A model generated the notes under the pieces. It made no database searches and had not been told where the DNA came from. It saw nothing but the letters and a program-made list of their open reading frames with translations. From NCBI GenBank assembly GCA_900546385.1, contig URCT01000007.1, positions 1 through 40,855 on the forward strand: DNA of 40,855 bases. The letters run 5' to 3'. Of this stretch, positions 1-9,030 are shown piece by piece. Source of the DNA: an uncultured Eubacteriales bacterium (GTDB lineage Bacteria; Bacillota; Clostridia; Oscillospirales; CAG-382). Made by a program: the position numbers and the translations under genes. Positions within the stretch are counted from its first letter, which is position 1. Every line of letters starts with the position of its first letter.

Positions 1-3000
1 CGTCATACCAAACGTTATCTCCATAGAAGTAATACGCCTTGCCTTCACCCAGAGCATCCGCGAAATCACCGTATAACATTCGTAAGTAGGCAAATTTGCC
101 GCTTTCAAGGCACACTCGGTCTTTATCGACCAAGAACAGCTTTAAGAATTCGACGTTTTCGACGGTCAGGTAGCCGGTCTCCTGGAAATCGGTAAACCGA
201 AGCGGCGCGTCAAGCGTTCCGTTCTTTACGATATATGTGCCGTTTACATAGATGTCAGAGTTCTGATTCTCGATTTTGAAGGTCTTTCCGTTCAAGTCAA
301 ACGTGATATTTTCACCGGACAAATAGAGTTCCCTGTAGCTTCCGGAGAAAGCACCGTTGCCGGAAAAGACCGTGTCACGAAGTAAGCGGATGGTCGAACC
401 GGGCTTGTTCTTAACATAGTCAAGAGCTGCTTCGATATCGCCATAGAGCTTAGCCGCACCGTTCGCGTCGGTCACTTCGATGCAAAGAAGCGTACCGCAG
501 CTAGCGCAGACACCGTTTTCATCCACCGTTTCATGCGCGCATTCCACCGTTACGGACGCGTGCGTTTTGACAAGATAATTGCCGCTTCGGACGTAGCAGG
601 TATATTCATATGCGCCCTGCGCAAGACCGGCTGTTTCGACCGTTAAGGTGTCGCCGACAGCGTTTTCGATTTTGCCGTCCGGGCCATACCAGCGATATTC
701 GCCCTCTCCGCTTGCTTTGACGGCAAGCGCGACCGTTTCGCCGGAATTATACGGGACAGTGGCCTCCTGCGGTTCGGAGGTCAAAATGCCGTCCGCCGGT
801 TTGACAACAATGCCGCCGGCCGGTGCAAAGGCGGTTTTATCCACAAGTGCCGCAAGTGTTTCGGAAGTCGCATTTTCAACATACAGAGCCGTGTTTTCGG
901 CAAGCAGGTCAAAGAGGGTCGGCACGCTTTCATACTCCTCATACCGGAGTTCCCCGATCGTGCCGCTGTAAAAGGCTCCTTTGGCACCTAGATCTAACTG
1001 CAAAGAGGCAAGCGTACTGTTTTCAACCGACATAAAGCCGCCGACATATATTTCGGACGTGAACGTGCAATCCTTCAGATACAGCTTGCCGTTCAGAGCA
1101 AAAACCGGGACTTCGGACGAAGCGTCTCGCGACACCGTCACGTTTTCCATATGGAGGATCCCATCGTATGAAACATAGCCGTAACTTTCGTTGTTAAAAC
1201 GCAGTGTACCGTTTTTTATGGTCAATGCCGAATTATCGGGAACCTTAAAGCTGATATCAGTACCCTGTGTTAAGGTATGGCCATTCAAATCGAGAACAAC
1301 CGTGCCTTCATCATTCGAAATATCCGATACAATTTCAAGGTCTTTGAACAGCGTAATGACAGACGAACCGCGATTCATCTGGTCGCCGAACTCATCGGCA
1401 TTGTCATAATAACGGATGCTTTCGCCTGCACGTTCAACGCTGAAAAGAGCATCCGCGGGATTTGCGCGTCCCGTTTCTCCGCCCTTTATCACAATGTCGC
1501 CGGTAATGGCGCTGCCGGGAATCGCAAACTCGCCTTTCCACTGTGCAAACTCGTAGTCGTCAAACACTTTGCCGCCGATCGTCACCGTAAACTCATACGG
1601 CAGATAGGTGGTGCCGCCCAAGCTATCGGCAAGATATGCTTCATAGTCTGTGCCGAAAGCAGCATACGAAGAACCCTCAAAGGAGATTCCTGCAAGCTCG
1701 GCGGTGACCTTCACAAGCTTTGACGGAGCCGTCGCCGTCACCGTATAGGTCTTGCTACTGCCGATCGATGCGCCGTCAAGGACAAGAAGCCCGGTTTCTT
1801 CGGAATAGGTAAAGCCGGAGAACAAAGCACCGTTTTCGAGCACCGTTACGTTCTCCTTTGCCGGATGCCCGTTCTGTGAAAGCAGCGTTACGGAAAGGTC
1901 GTCGCCTGGAGCAATCTGTGAAACAGGCTCTTTCTCTGCGAGCATGACACCCGAAAGCTGATAGTTTACGTCAGAGGTCGGTAATCCTAACAGATACGCG
2001 TTGCCAAGCTTCATTTCGGCATTTGTCGAACCGACTAAATCGAGCCGATAGTCAGCATATGCTTTAAGGCCGGCGCCGGTAAACAGATACGTGCCGTTGC
2101 GGTTTGTGCCTTCCGTGCCGAGATAGGAAAGCGTGGCTTCGCCGATTTTTACATAGTCACTGTCTTCGGTTTCTCTGCCGTAAAGAATCACGCTGTACGG
2201 ATCGACGGCATAAGAAATATCCGACAGCCGAATCCAAAGACCGGTGCAGGTGAACGCTTTTTGGGTCTTAAAGGTGAAGCGGATGCTGTAGCGGTCGTTA
2301 TCGTCATCCCGGACGCTCCGGCCGAGAAAATCGCCGCCATACCGGTCGGTAAACAGGCACCGGTAACCGTTTATTCCGGTGGATTCCCCGGCAGTCAGCC
2401 TGATGGAATATTCATCGATGACGTCGCGGACGATGGCAACATCCTCTGCCGGTTTGCCGAAAGCAGCCGCCGTATCGCCGCTTAAACCGCAGACACAGTG
2501 CGCGGTCTTAAAGCCGGAAAGTGTGTAATCGGTATCATAAACAAAGCTGTGAAGCGCGTTTTTTCCGCCATAGGTGCAATCGGCGCAGGCATAGGCGTGG
2601 CGAATGCCGTCGCTAAGAGCGGTATAGACGATGGTATGCTTTTCTTTCTGCACATAGCCGCAAACCGAACAGGTAGTGCTGTGATAGGTATCATCCACCT
2701 CCGTCACCTCGCCGAAGGTGTGCGGCAGCTCGTACCGGGCGCGGCAAGCACCGCAGATTTGGATGTGCTTATCCGGGTAAGCGGTCGTATCAAAGGTATG
2801 CGCAAGAGTCTCCTTATAGCTGCACTCGGTGCAGGCGCGTTCATGCCCTTCGTCGTAGCCCAAATCCGTGCAGACGATATCGTGCTTGTAATACGAAAAC
2901 CAACCGCAGTCGGCGCAGGTATGCGCGTGCCATTGCGTCGGATCTAACTCATAATACGGCACATAGTCGTCAAAGTTGTGCTTCATATAGCCGTATGCGC

Positions 3001-4363
3001 CGCATTCGGTACAATAGCGCTTGTGATGCTTGTAGTCCTCGTACTCAAACGCATAGGTATGTTCTTTATAATCCCCGGCATAGTTACAGACTGTGCAGAC
3101 CATGCGGTGTTCGTCAGCGTTGTCGATCTGAACGGCTTTGAAAGTGTGCGCAAGCGTATGCACGCCGCCGCAGACCGAGCAAACCATCGTATGCCCGTCG
3201 GCACTTGTGCCAGACACCGTATAATCGTGCGCTTCGGTATAGCTCTTGCCGCACGTGGTGCAGGTGTACTTGTGTACAGCATCCGAGAAATCCTTGACTT
3301 CGTATTTATGGCTTAAGCAGATTTCGGCAAGCTCACTGATCTCGCCCGAAAATTTACCGACCGAGCGTTCGTAGAACACGTACATTTTGTCGTTTTCTTT
3401 ATCGACGTCGGACGGAAGCGCAAACGTACCGGCAAGATCGGTTTGCGGCGTTGTTTCAAAAATCTTGCGCATATAATACGAGACTGTTCCGTCGGGCTTT
3501 ACGATGATGAACGAAAGACCGCCGTTCTCCCCTGCCGCCGCATTCAGGCGAATATCGTAAGAAAGGGAATTGTCGCTTGCCACATTCGTTTGTACGCTCG
3601 AAATCGTAATATCCGTCTGCGGCAGGTTCAATTTCCATGCCGTCGCGTTATTCGTAACGGCTGTAAATGTGCTTGAGCTTTCGGCAGCATCGACCGGCAA
3701 AAGAAGCGGTGCTTCACCGGCAATCGAATGCACATTGAAAGCCGCCTTTTTGAGGTTGACCGCCGGACGGAGCGAACAGGTGGGAGCGTACCCTGCAGTG
3801 GACAGGCCACCATTTGTCGCAACATAGGTGTAGCAGTCGTACGGAACGTCGCCAACCGTGCGGAGCCACCAAGGGCTTTCGGCGGCGAGTTTTGCCATGG
3901 GAAGCAGACTTGCTTCCTCGTAAGAAAGGGCAAACAGCACTTCTCCGTTGAGAGCACCGTCGCACCAGACGCTGACAGGCTGCACTCCATACTGAAGAAC
4001 CGTCAATTTTTTGGGCGCGTCTTTTTTTGTCACCCGCAGAGTGGCACTTTTTTGAAGGTCGCTAAATTCCTTGTCGTAGCACGCGGTAAAGGCAGCCTTC
4101 AAGCCGCTCACGCTGCTTGTGGTGTTTTCTGCCGTCCCCATCAGGTTGTCGGCAAGCAGCAGCATACCGCTTTCATCATCGGTGTTGGTTTTGTCGCTTA
4201 AAACAACGTTCCACACGATGGGTTCATCGCTTCCGGCGAAGGTGAGCTTATCGCCATCTTGGATGCCGAATTTGACGGAACCGGCCGCAGAGGCGGCGAT
4301 TGCAAGCAAAAACGCGCAGACAAGAACGCTGCATACACGGAATCCGATTGTTTTTGGTTTCAT
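1..4363 (-). CDS. Very large secreted multidomain surface protein with CxxC/His repeats (C-terminus beyond window)
   Basis: An uninterrupted minus-strand frame of about 1,454 codons starts at ATG 4363 behind a good AAGGAGG site and has no stop before the left edge. Residues 1-26 form a signal peptide. Residues about 35-205 carry a WWLR motif and a late LRPAVNL motif, as in DUF6273 domains. An Ig-like stretch follows. Residues about 350-625 hold nine tandem repeats of about 28 residues with pattern H-x3-C-x2-C-x(6-9)-H, plus a degenerate tenth; this resembles zinc-ribbon-like repeats of clostridial surface proteins. A discoidin-like segment (about 680-800) comes next. Two stretches with repeated LDLNGHTL/FDLNGKTF motifs follow, typical of right-handed beta-helix folds, separated by another CxxC (CASC). 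The function is unknown; a cell-surface or extracellular adhesin-like role is inferred. Only 30 bp separate it from the upstream regulator gene, so co-transcription is likely. Confidence 0.85.
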   Translation of the reverse strand, partial: MKPKTIGFRVCSVLVCAFLLAIAASAAGSVKFGIQDGDKLTFAGSDEPIVWNVVLSDKTNTDDESGMLLLADNLMGTAENTTSSVSGLKAAFTACYDKEFSDLQKSATLRVTKKDAPKKLTVLQYGVQPVSVWCDGALNGEVLFALSYEEASLLPMAKLAAESPWWLRTVGDVPYDCYTYVATNGGLSTAGYAPTCSLRPAVNLKKAAFNVHSIAGEAPLLLPVDAAESSSTFTAVTNNATAWKLNLPQTDITISSVQTNVASDNSLSYDIRLNAAAGENGGLSFIIVKPDGTVSYYMRKIFETTPQTDLAGTFALPSDVDKENDKMYVFYERSVGKFSGEISELAEICLSHKYEVKDFSDAVHKYTCTTCGKSYTEAHDYTVSGTSADGHTMVCSVCGGVHTLAHTFKAVQIDNADEHRMVCTVCNYAGDYKEHTYAFEYEDYKHHKRYCTECGAYGYMKHNFDDYVPYYELDPTQWHAHTCADCGWFSYYKHDIVCTDLGYDEGHERACTECSYKETLAHTFDTTAYPDKHIQICGACRARYELPHTFGEVTEVDDTYHSTTCSVCGYVQKEKHTIVYTALSDGIRHAYACADCTYGGKNALHSFVYDTDYTLSGFKTAHCVCGLSGDTAAAFGKPAEDVAIVRDVIDEYSIRLTAGESTGINGYRCLFTDRYGGDFLGRSVRDDDNDRYSIRFTFKTQKAFTCTGLWIRLSDISYAVDPYSVILYGRETEDSDYVKIGEATLSYLGTEGTNRNGTYLFTGAGLKAYADYRLDLVGSTNAEMKLGNAYLLGLPTSDVNYQLSGVMLAEKEPVSQIAPGDDLSVTLLSQNGHPAKENVTVLENGALFSGFTYSEETGLLVLDGASIGSSKTYTVTATAPSKLVKVTAELAGISFEGSSYAAFGTDYEAYLADSLGGTTYLPYEFTVTIGGKVFDDYEFAQWKGEFAIPGSAITGDIVIKGGETGRANPADALFSVERAGESIRYYDNADEFGDQMNRGSSVITLFKDLEIVSDISNDEGTVVLDLNGHTLTQGTDISFKVPDNSALTIKNGTLRFNNESYGYVSYDGILHMENVTVSRDASSEVPVFALNGKLYLKDCTFTSEIYVGGFMSVENSTLASLQLDLGAKGAFYSGTIGELRYEEYESVPTLFDLLAENTALYVENATSETLAALVDKTAFAPAGGIVVKPADGILTSEPQEATVPYNSGETVALAVKASGEGEYRWYGPDGKIENAVGDTLTVETAGLAQGAYEYTCYVRSGNYLVKTHASVTVECAHETVDENGVCASCGTLLCIEVTDANGAAKLYGDIEAALDYVKNKPGSTIRLLRDTVFSGNGAFSGSYRELYLSGENITFDLNGKTFKIENQNSDIYVNGTYIVKNGTLDAPLRFTDFQETGYLTVENVEFLKLFLVDKDRVCLESGKFAYLRMLYGDFADALGEGKAYYFYGDNVWYD

Positions 4364-4393
4364 GACTTTCCTCCTTGAAGTTGACTTGCGTTT

Positions 4394-6742
4394 TTATAAG
4401 ATCCGCAGCTTTTCGGCGGCGGTTTTGGCTTCGTTTCGGCGGCTGACGCCGAGCTTTTGCAGAATATGGCTGACATGGCTCTTGACGGTGGTGAGCTGAA
4501 TGCCGAGAATCGCACCGATTTCGGCGTTGCTTTTGTCGGCAGACAACAGCTTTAATACCTGCAGTTCGGTGTCCGTCAGCTTTTCCGATATCTGATAAGC
4601 CGGTTTCAGATAATTCGGATAAAACACGGCCATGGCACGCGTCTGTGCAGTCAGTTTTTTTAAGTAAACGGCATCCTTTTGCCATACGCCGCTCTCAACA
4701 AGCGGCAGTACCTGTGCGCCGTATGCGCTGAGTGTGCGGATAAAGCCGTAGGTGTGCGCAACATCCAGTGCCAAGCAGAAATCCTCTTTCCACGATTCAT
4801 CCTTTAAGCGGTATTTGGCAATCGCGGCGACGGTTTTGGCATGAATGCGGTCGATGTGCCGTTCACAGGTGGTATAATACGGGTCAAGCGGCGCAAGCGT
4901 AAATAAAGCCGCCCGGTTATCGCCGCGTGACAGCTCAACAAGGCTCTGCGTCAGATATTGATAGCGTTTCATAACGCGCAGCGTCACCAAGCTGCGCGGT
5001 GCTTTTTCGGCGTACCACGCTTCGGCGGCGTGTTCGTTGCCGCAATACAAGGCGATTTGGCAGAGAAACGCATCGATATTTCCAAAAAAGCGTGTATACT
5101 CCTTTTCGGCAAACCGTGCGCGCAGGTCTTGAACGCTCCGATATGCATCCTCGGCGCGTCCGGAATGAATCTGACTGCGTGCCAAAAGCCCCACAAGCGC
5201 AAACTCGATATCCGGTGTGCCACGCGCTTCGATTTCGGCGATTTTCGACACAAGCGTCAGCATTCGTGCCGACACGTCGTCGCCTTTTTCGAATTTGCTC
5301 TCCGTGATGGCGCATTCCGCAAGTCCCACACCGTCTTTGCCGAGCACCGTCTCAACCGGCAACCGCATGGTGGCATACAAAAGGTCGTCGCGTTTGCTCC
5401 ACGGCGAAAAATCCTTGCCGCCGTTCATGATGCTGGGAAGCGTGCTGGTGACCGAGAACGGCGGTAATTTGATCCGACGGTCGGAAAGCAGCCGGAACAC
5501 ATCGGAAATGGTCTGCACAAGTCCGCTTGTGCCGCGCTGCGGAAGCGCAATGTCGAGATAGGCAAGCCGACTTCTCGCCTCTTTAGCGGCAAGATCGTCG
5601 GATTTACGCACCGCGGCAAACTGGTGCAGCCTGCGATACCATTTTTCCGAGGTCTCATAATCGAGCGACAACGCCGCAAGCAAGCTCATGCCCTGCATGA
5701 GTGCCGGGCTTGCTTCGATCTGTTCGTCGGAAAGTGAATAAAAATAACGTTCCAGTTCTTCAAAATGTCCCATGCCCGGATGGAACGACAAGCTCTTGAT
5801 AAGCAGTTCGGAAACCTTTTCCTTTGCGCCGCTTTTGGAATAATATTCCAAGGCTTTTCCGTAGTTTTCGTGCAGCTCGGCATACAGACCGCCGCGTGCA
5901 TAAAGGGCTTTGCGCTGTTCGTCGGAATACACGCGCGACTGCTCCCACAAAAGAAAACGCCGGAAAATCGGCCAAAAATGATAGACCGACGCGCGGTTTG
6001 ATAAGAGCATGGTGGAATTCTGCACGAGAAGTGCCAGATAGTCGCCCGAACGGCTTTCGCCGGTCGCCATTTTGGCAAGCTCGGTATCGAATTCGTCAAA
6101 GGTCGCTACATCAAGTAAAAACCGCCGGATGGGCATTTCCAGCCGGTTGAAGACCGCTTCCTCGTAATAGATAAACAGCTCCCGTTCGGTTTCGAGCTTC
6201 AATTTCGAGTCGAATGCCGCGCCGTCATGCATTTTTCCGGCCATGAGCGACAGCACAAGCGGATAGCCCTCGGTAAACTCCGCAAAATTCTCTATCTGCG
6301 CCTCCGAAAGGCTTACATCATAGCTTTCAAACAGCTTTTTGATGCTGTCGGGCTGCAAAAAAAGCTCCTCACATTTTACCGTTTCCATGAGTCCCGAATA
6401 GCGGAACGGCAGCAGATAGCCGGGCGGCAGACCGCGCGTCAGAAAGACAAACCGCTTTTCCGGATGCTCGCGGATGGCATCGCACAGCCCATCTTTAACC
6501 TTGGCGTCGGACAGCTCCTGCAGATTGTCCGCAAGAAGAATGTCCCATGTTTCGAAATCCGTAAAATGCGGCGGCAGATTTTCCGCCTGCACGCGCCAAA
6601 CACGTCTGCCGGCTAACAGCTTTTCCGAAACAGCCGTTTTTCCGAAGCCGCAGGGAGCGGAAAACAGAAACACCCGTCCCTTTTCCAAAAAATACCGGAA
6701 TTTTTGCTCCGTTTCCGGCCGCACGGCAGTAAAGGCGAACAT
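4394..6742 (-). CDS. LuxR-family transcriptional regulator of the MalT/LAL type
   Basis: 782 residues. A Walker A motif (APCGFGKT) lies at residues 28-36, followed by an NTPase region. The middle is long and helical, TPR-like. The last about 65 residues form a LuxR-type helix-turn-helix (LTDTELQVLKLLSADKSNAE, then TTVKSHVSHILQKLGV). This domain order (NTPase, helical sensor, LuxR HTH) is that of MalT-like signal-responsive activators. A longer frame exists to 6811, but ATG 6742 has a GGAGG site 7 nt upstream, and a good promoter lies inside the extension, so the shorter start is preferred. The inducing ligand cannot be told. The gene for the large secreted protein starts 30 bp downstream on the same strand, with no terminator between them. 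The two probably form one operon. Confidence 0.9.
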   Translation of the reverse strand: MFAFTAVRPETEQKFRYFLEKGRVFLFSAPCGFGKTAVSEKLLAGRRVWRVQAENLPPHFTDFETWDILLADNLQELSDAKVKDGLCDAIREHPEKRFVFLTRGLPPGYLLPFRYSGLMETVKCEELFLQPDSIKKLFESYDVSLSEAQIENFAEFTEGYPLVLSLMAGKMHDGAAFDSKLKLETERELFIYYEEAVFNRLEMPIRRFLLDVATFDEFDTELAKMATGESRSGDYLALLVQNSTMLLSNRASVYHFWPIFRRFLLWEQSRVYSDEQRKALYARGGLYAELHENYGKALEYYSKSGAKEKVSELLIKSLSFHPGMGHFEELERYFYSLSDEQIEASPALMQGMSLLAALSLDYETSEKWYRRLHQFAAVRKSDDLAAKEARSRLAYLDIALPQRGTSGLVQTISDVFRLLSDRRIKLPPFSVTSTLPSIMNGGKDFSPWSKRDDLLYATMRLPVETVLGKDGVGLAECAITESKFEKGDDVSARMLTLVSKIAEIEARGTPDIEFALVGLLARSQIHSGRAEDAYRSVQDLRARFAEKEYTRFFGNIDAFLCQIALYCGNEHAAEAWYAEKAPRSLVTLRVMKRYQYLTQSLVELSRGDNRAALFTLAPLDPYYTTCERHIDRIHAKTVAAIAKYRLKDESWKEDFCLALDVAHTYGFIRTLSAYGAQVLPLVESGVWQKDAVYLKKLTAQTRAMAVFYPNYLKPAYQISEKLTDTELQVLKLLSADKSNAEIGAILGIQLTTVKSHVSHILQKLGVSRRNEAKTAAEKLRIL

Positions 6743-6782
6743 AGAACACCTCCGCTCTGGATACGCTGAACCTAGTATTAAT

Positions 6783-6811
6783 ATTGTACCACGTTTCTTG
6801 GGTTTTGTCAT
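6783..6811 (-). promoter_or_regulatory. Predicted sigma-A promoter of the MalT-like regulator gene
   Basis: On the minus strand ATGACA (6811-6806), a 17-bp spacer and TACAAT (6788-6783). It would start transcription near 6776, about 34 nt before the ATG at 6742. This supports the short gene start. Confidence 0.65.
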
Positions 6812-6826
6812 CCTACCAAAGTAGGA
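6811..6826. promoter_or_regulatory. Inverted repeat beside the promoter, candidate operator
   Basis: TCCTAC-caaa-GTAGGA is a perfect 6-4-6 inverted repeat abutting the -35 hexamer of the regulator promoter. A further half copy (GTAGGAG) lies at 6853-6859. It is placed where an activator or autoregulator would bind. No downstream T run in the direction of mutY supports a terminator. Confidence 0.4.
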
Positions 6827-6877
6827 GTTTTTACGGCATTTTTCCTTTACAGTAGGAGAAAAAGTTCTTCCGGCACC

Positions 6878-7942
6878 TTACAGCAAGCCGGTTTTCTTGC
6901 GATAGGCCCGAAAAGCCGACGGAATGGCTTTGGTCTCGCCGAGGATTCCGGCATCCTCCCACAGTAAGGCATAGCCGTCGGCAAGTGCTTCCGGCTCGCC
7001 GTCAATTTCGCACAAAAAGCCGGTCATGTGCCACTCGATATGGGAAAAAACGTGCTTGGCTTTGCCGAGTTCCTCCGAAGAAACGACCGAAACGCCGCTT
7101 TCGGACAAGCGTTTTTCGACCGCCGCAAGATCTAACTTTCCGGCAAGGTTCACAGGCTCCCAAAGGTCGCGAAGCACGCCCTCGGTTCGCTTGTGCAAGG
7201 CCACGCGTCCCTCATGCGTCAATAAGACGATCGTGCGGTCTTCGACCACGCGTGGTTTCGGCTTGGCACGAACGGGAAGCTCGGCGGTTTTTCCGCTTGC
7301 ATATGCAAGGCACAGCGAAGAAAGCGGACAAGCACCGCATTTCACTTCTCCGGTCGGCAGGCACACGGTCTCGCCAAGCTCCATCAGCCCTTGCGTCAAA
7401 AGCCCGGCTTTCTCGCCGGACGGATAGATTTGGCGTAATTCTCCCGCCACGCGCGTTTTGACGTCCGCACGCATCACATCGTCCTCGCACGCCGTAAGGC
7501 GCATGATGACGCGCAGCACGTTGCCGTCCACTGCCGGTTCGGGCAATCCCATGGCAATCGAAGCAATCGCTCCGGCCGTATAATCGCCAATGCCCGGCAA
7601 GGCACGCAGCTCCTTGGCCGAACGCGGCAGCTCACCGTGATAGGTTTCGCACACGATTTTGGCCGCTTTTTGCAGATTTTTCGCCCGACTGTAATAGCCG
7701 AGTCCCTGCCACAGCTTCAAAACCTTCTCTTCTTCTGCCGAAGCAAGTGTACGGGCATCCGGGAATGCTTCGAGAAAACGGGTATAATACGGCAGAGCCG
7801 CTTCGATACGCGTCTGCTGAAGCATGATTTCGGAAATCCAAACGCGGTACGGTGTCGGATTCTCCCGCCACGGAAAGGTTTTGCGGTTTAATTCATACCA
7901 CGCAACGAGCGGATCAACTAAGGCTTTTAGCGGAAAACTCAT
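6878..7942 (-). CDS. mutY: A/G-specific adenine DNA glycosylase MutY
   Basis: 354 residues. It removes adenine mispaired with 8-oxoguanine in base excision repair. Visible are the SEIMLQQT motif with the catalytic Glu, the helix-hairpin-helix (LPGIGDYTAGAI) and the VDGNVLRV motif with the catalytic Asp. The four iron-sulfur cysteines follow as C-x7-C-x2-C-x5-C (CLPTGEVKCGACPLSSLC). A C-terminal NUDIX-like domain for 8-oxoG recognition starts near residue 230 (RTIVLLTHEGRVALHKR). ATG 7942 is chosen because AGGAG lies 8 nt upstream; the frame runs on to 7966 without a better site. It is divergent from the HD-domain gene. Confidence 0.95.
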   Translation of the reverse strand: MSFPLKALVDPLVAWYELNRKTFPWRENPTPYRVWISEIMLQQTRIEAALPYYTRFLEAFPDARTLASAEEEKVLKLWQGLGYYSRAKNLQKAAKIVCETYHGELPRSAKELRALPGIGDYTAGAIASIAMGLPEPAVDGNVLRVIMRLTACEDDVMRADVKTRVAGELRQIYPSGEKAGLLTQGLMELGETVCLPTGEVKCGACPLSSLCLAYASGKTAELPVRAKPKPRVVEDRTIVLLTHEGRVALHKRTEGVLRDLWEPVNLAGKLDLAAVEKRLSESGVSVVSSEELGKAKHVFSHIEWHMTGFLCEIDGEPEALADGYALLWEDAGILGETKAIPSAFRAYRKKTGLL

Positions 7943-8020
7943 GTTTATTTCTCCTTTTGGCGGCACCGATTTCCAAAATCGGGAATATCTGAATGTTGTG
8001 TGAAACTTCTGTGACAGCTC

Positions 8021-8049
8021 TTGCTTTTTTGTTCTCGTTATAGTATACT
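8021..8049 (+). promoter_or_regulatory. Predicted sigma-A promoter of the HD-domain gene
   Basis: TTGCTT (8021-8026), a 17-bp spacer and TATACT (8044-8049). Transcription would begin near 8056, 25 nt before the ATG at 8081. Confidence 0.75.
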
Positions 8050-8080
8050 GTATGTATCTTCAAAAATCGGGAGGTGCTCT

Positions 8081-8596
8081 ATGAACTACACCGATGCCAA
8101 CGCCGAAAACATTCGTCTGTTTTTGGACACGGTTTCTGCTTTATGCGAAAATCCAAAGGTGCGCTCCATGAGCGAAATTCTGCAGCACGGCGATACCTCC
8201 TGCCTGCTTCACAGCTTGGCGGTCGCCTATTACAGTCTGCGGATCGTGACGCGCTTCGGCATTGCCTGCGACAAGCGGAGTCTTATCCGCGGCGCGCTGT
8301 TACACGACTATTTTTTATACGATTGGCATATAAAAAGCGACCGGAACGAGCACAAGCTGCATGGCTTCACTCATCCCGGCGCGGCACTTCGCAATGCCAA
8401 ACGTGATTTTGATTTGAATGACATCGAAACCGATATCATCGCGCGGCATATGTTTCCGCTTACGCCGCGGCCGCCGAAATATCGGGAAAGTCTCATTGTC
8501 TGTCTTGCCGATAAATACTGTGCGCTGCTTGAGGTTTTCCGGCGGCACGCTTATCGGCGGCAACAACGGCTGTTCCGCCGCGCATTCGGCAAATGA
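8081..8596 (+). CDS. HD-domain protein (predicted metal-dependent phosphohydrolase)
   Basis: 171 residues. The HD-type pattern is visible: a His in the helix LLHSLAVAYYSLRI, the HD doublet in RGALLHDYFLYD, a further His in IIARHMFPL, and a conserved Asp in LADKYCALLEVF. HD proteins of this size hydrolyse phosphate esters, often of nucleotides; the substrate is not known here. ATG 8081 has GGGAGG 7 nt upstream and sits below a clear promoter. The longer frame starting at 8021 overlaps the -35 box and is not used. It converges on the small GNAT-like gene, with only 16 bp between the two stops. Confidence 0.85.
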   Translation: MNYTDANAENIRLFLDTVSALCENPKVRSMSEILQHGDTSCLLHSLAVAYYSLRIVTRFGIACDKRSLIRGALLHDYFLYDWHIKSDRNEHKLHGFTHPGAALRNAKRDFDLNDIETDIIARHMFPLTPRPPKYRESLIVCLADKYCALLEVFRRHAYRRQQRLFRRAFGK

Positions 8597-8612
8597 ACCA
8601 TGTCCGCTTGGG

Positions 8613-9008
8613 TCAATTGTGGCAGGGATGCGTAAAATAGCCGTCCAAATTCAACCGACCAACACCGTCCGCCTCCCGGCGAAAGCCGAGACGGGCGGCA
8701 TTTTTTTTGCAGAAATCGCTTTCGCGCTCCAAATCGGGATATACAACGGTTTTCACGCCGTGCAGGTCGAAATAGTTGAGCATGGCTTTTCCGAGAAGGA
8801 ACAAATCGGTTTCGTCCTCATAGCCGTCAACAAGCGAAAGCTTGCAGACCGTGCCGACCTCGCCGCAAAGTGCCACATACGCAAGTCCCACAAAACGCTC
8901 CGGATAGCGTGCGCAGATGACCACCTTATCCTCTTCCGGCACGATGCCGAACGGTGCGGTATATTCTTCCCTTTCATACGACGTATAGACCGGCCGCATT
9001 TCAAGCAT
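8613..9008 (-). CDS. Small GNAT-like protein, function unknown
   Basis: 131 residues. The alternating strands and helices (FVGLAYVALCGEVGTVCKLS, then LLGKAMLNYFDLHGVKTVV, then KNAARLGFR near the end) look like the core of a GNAT acetyltransferase, with the usual C-terminal GF motif. The acetyl-CoA loop (Q/RxxGxG/A) is not evident, so activity is uncertain. AGAGGA lies just upstream of ATG 9008. The gene begins 22 bp after the pseudouridine synthase gene and is probably co-transcribed with it. Confidence 0.7.
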   Translation of the reverse strand: MLEMRPVYTSYEREEYTAPFGIVPEEDKVVICARYPERFVGLAYVALCGEVGTVCKLSLVDGYEDETDLFLLGKAMLNYFDLHGVKTVVYPDLERESDFCKKNAARLGFRREADGVGRLNLDGYFTHPCHN

Positions 9009-9030
9009 GACAATTCCTCTTTTCGTTTGA

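Noticed and set aside
2480..3320. Repeats in the large secreted protein as a CRISPR-like or satellite array
   Set aside because: The DNA is not regularly repeated; only the encoded Cys/His pattern repeats.
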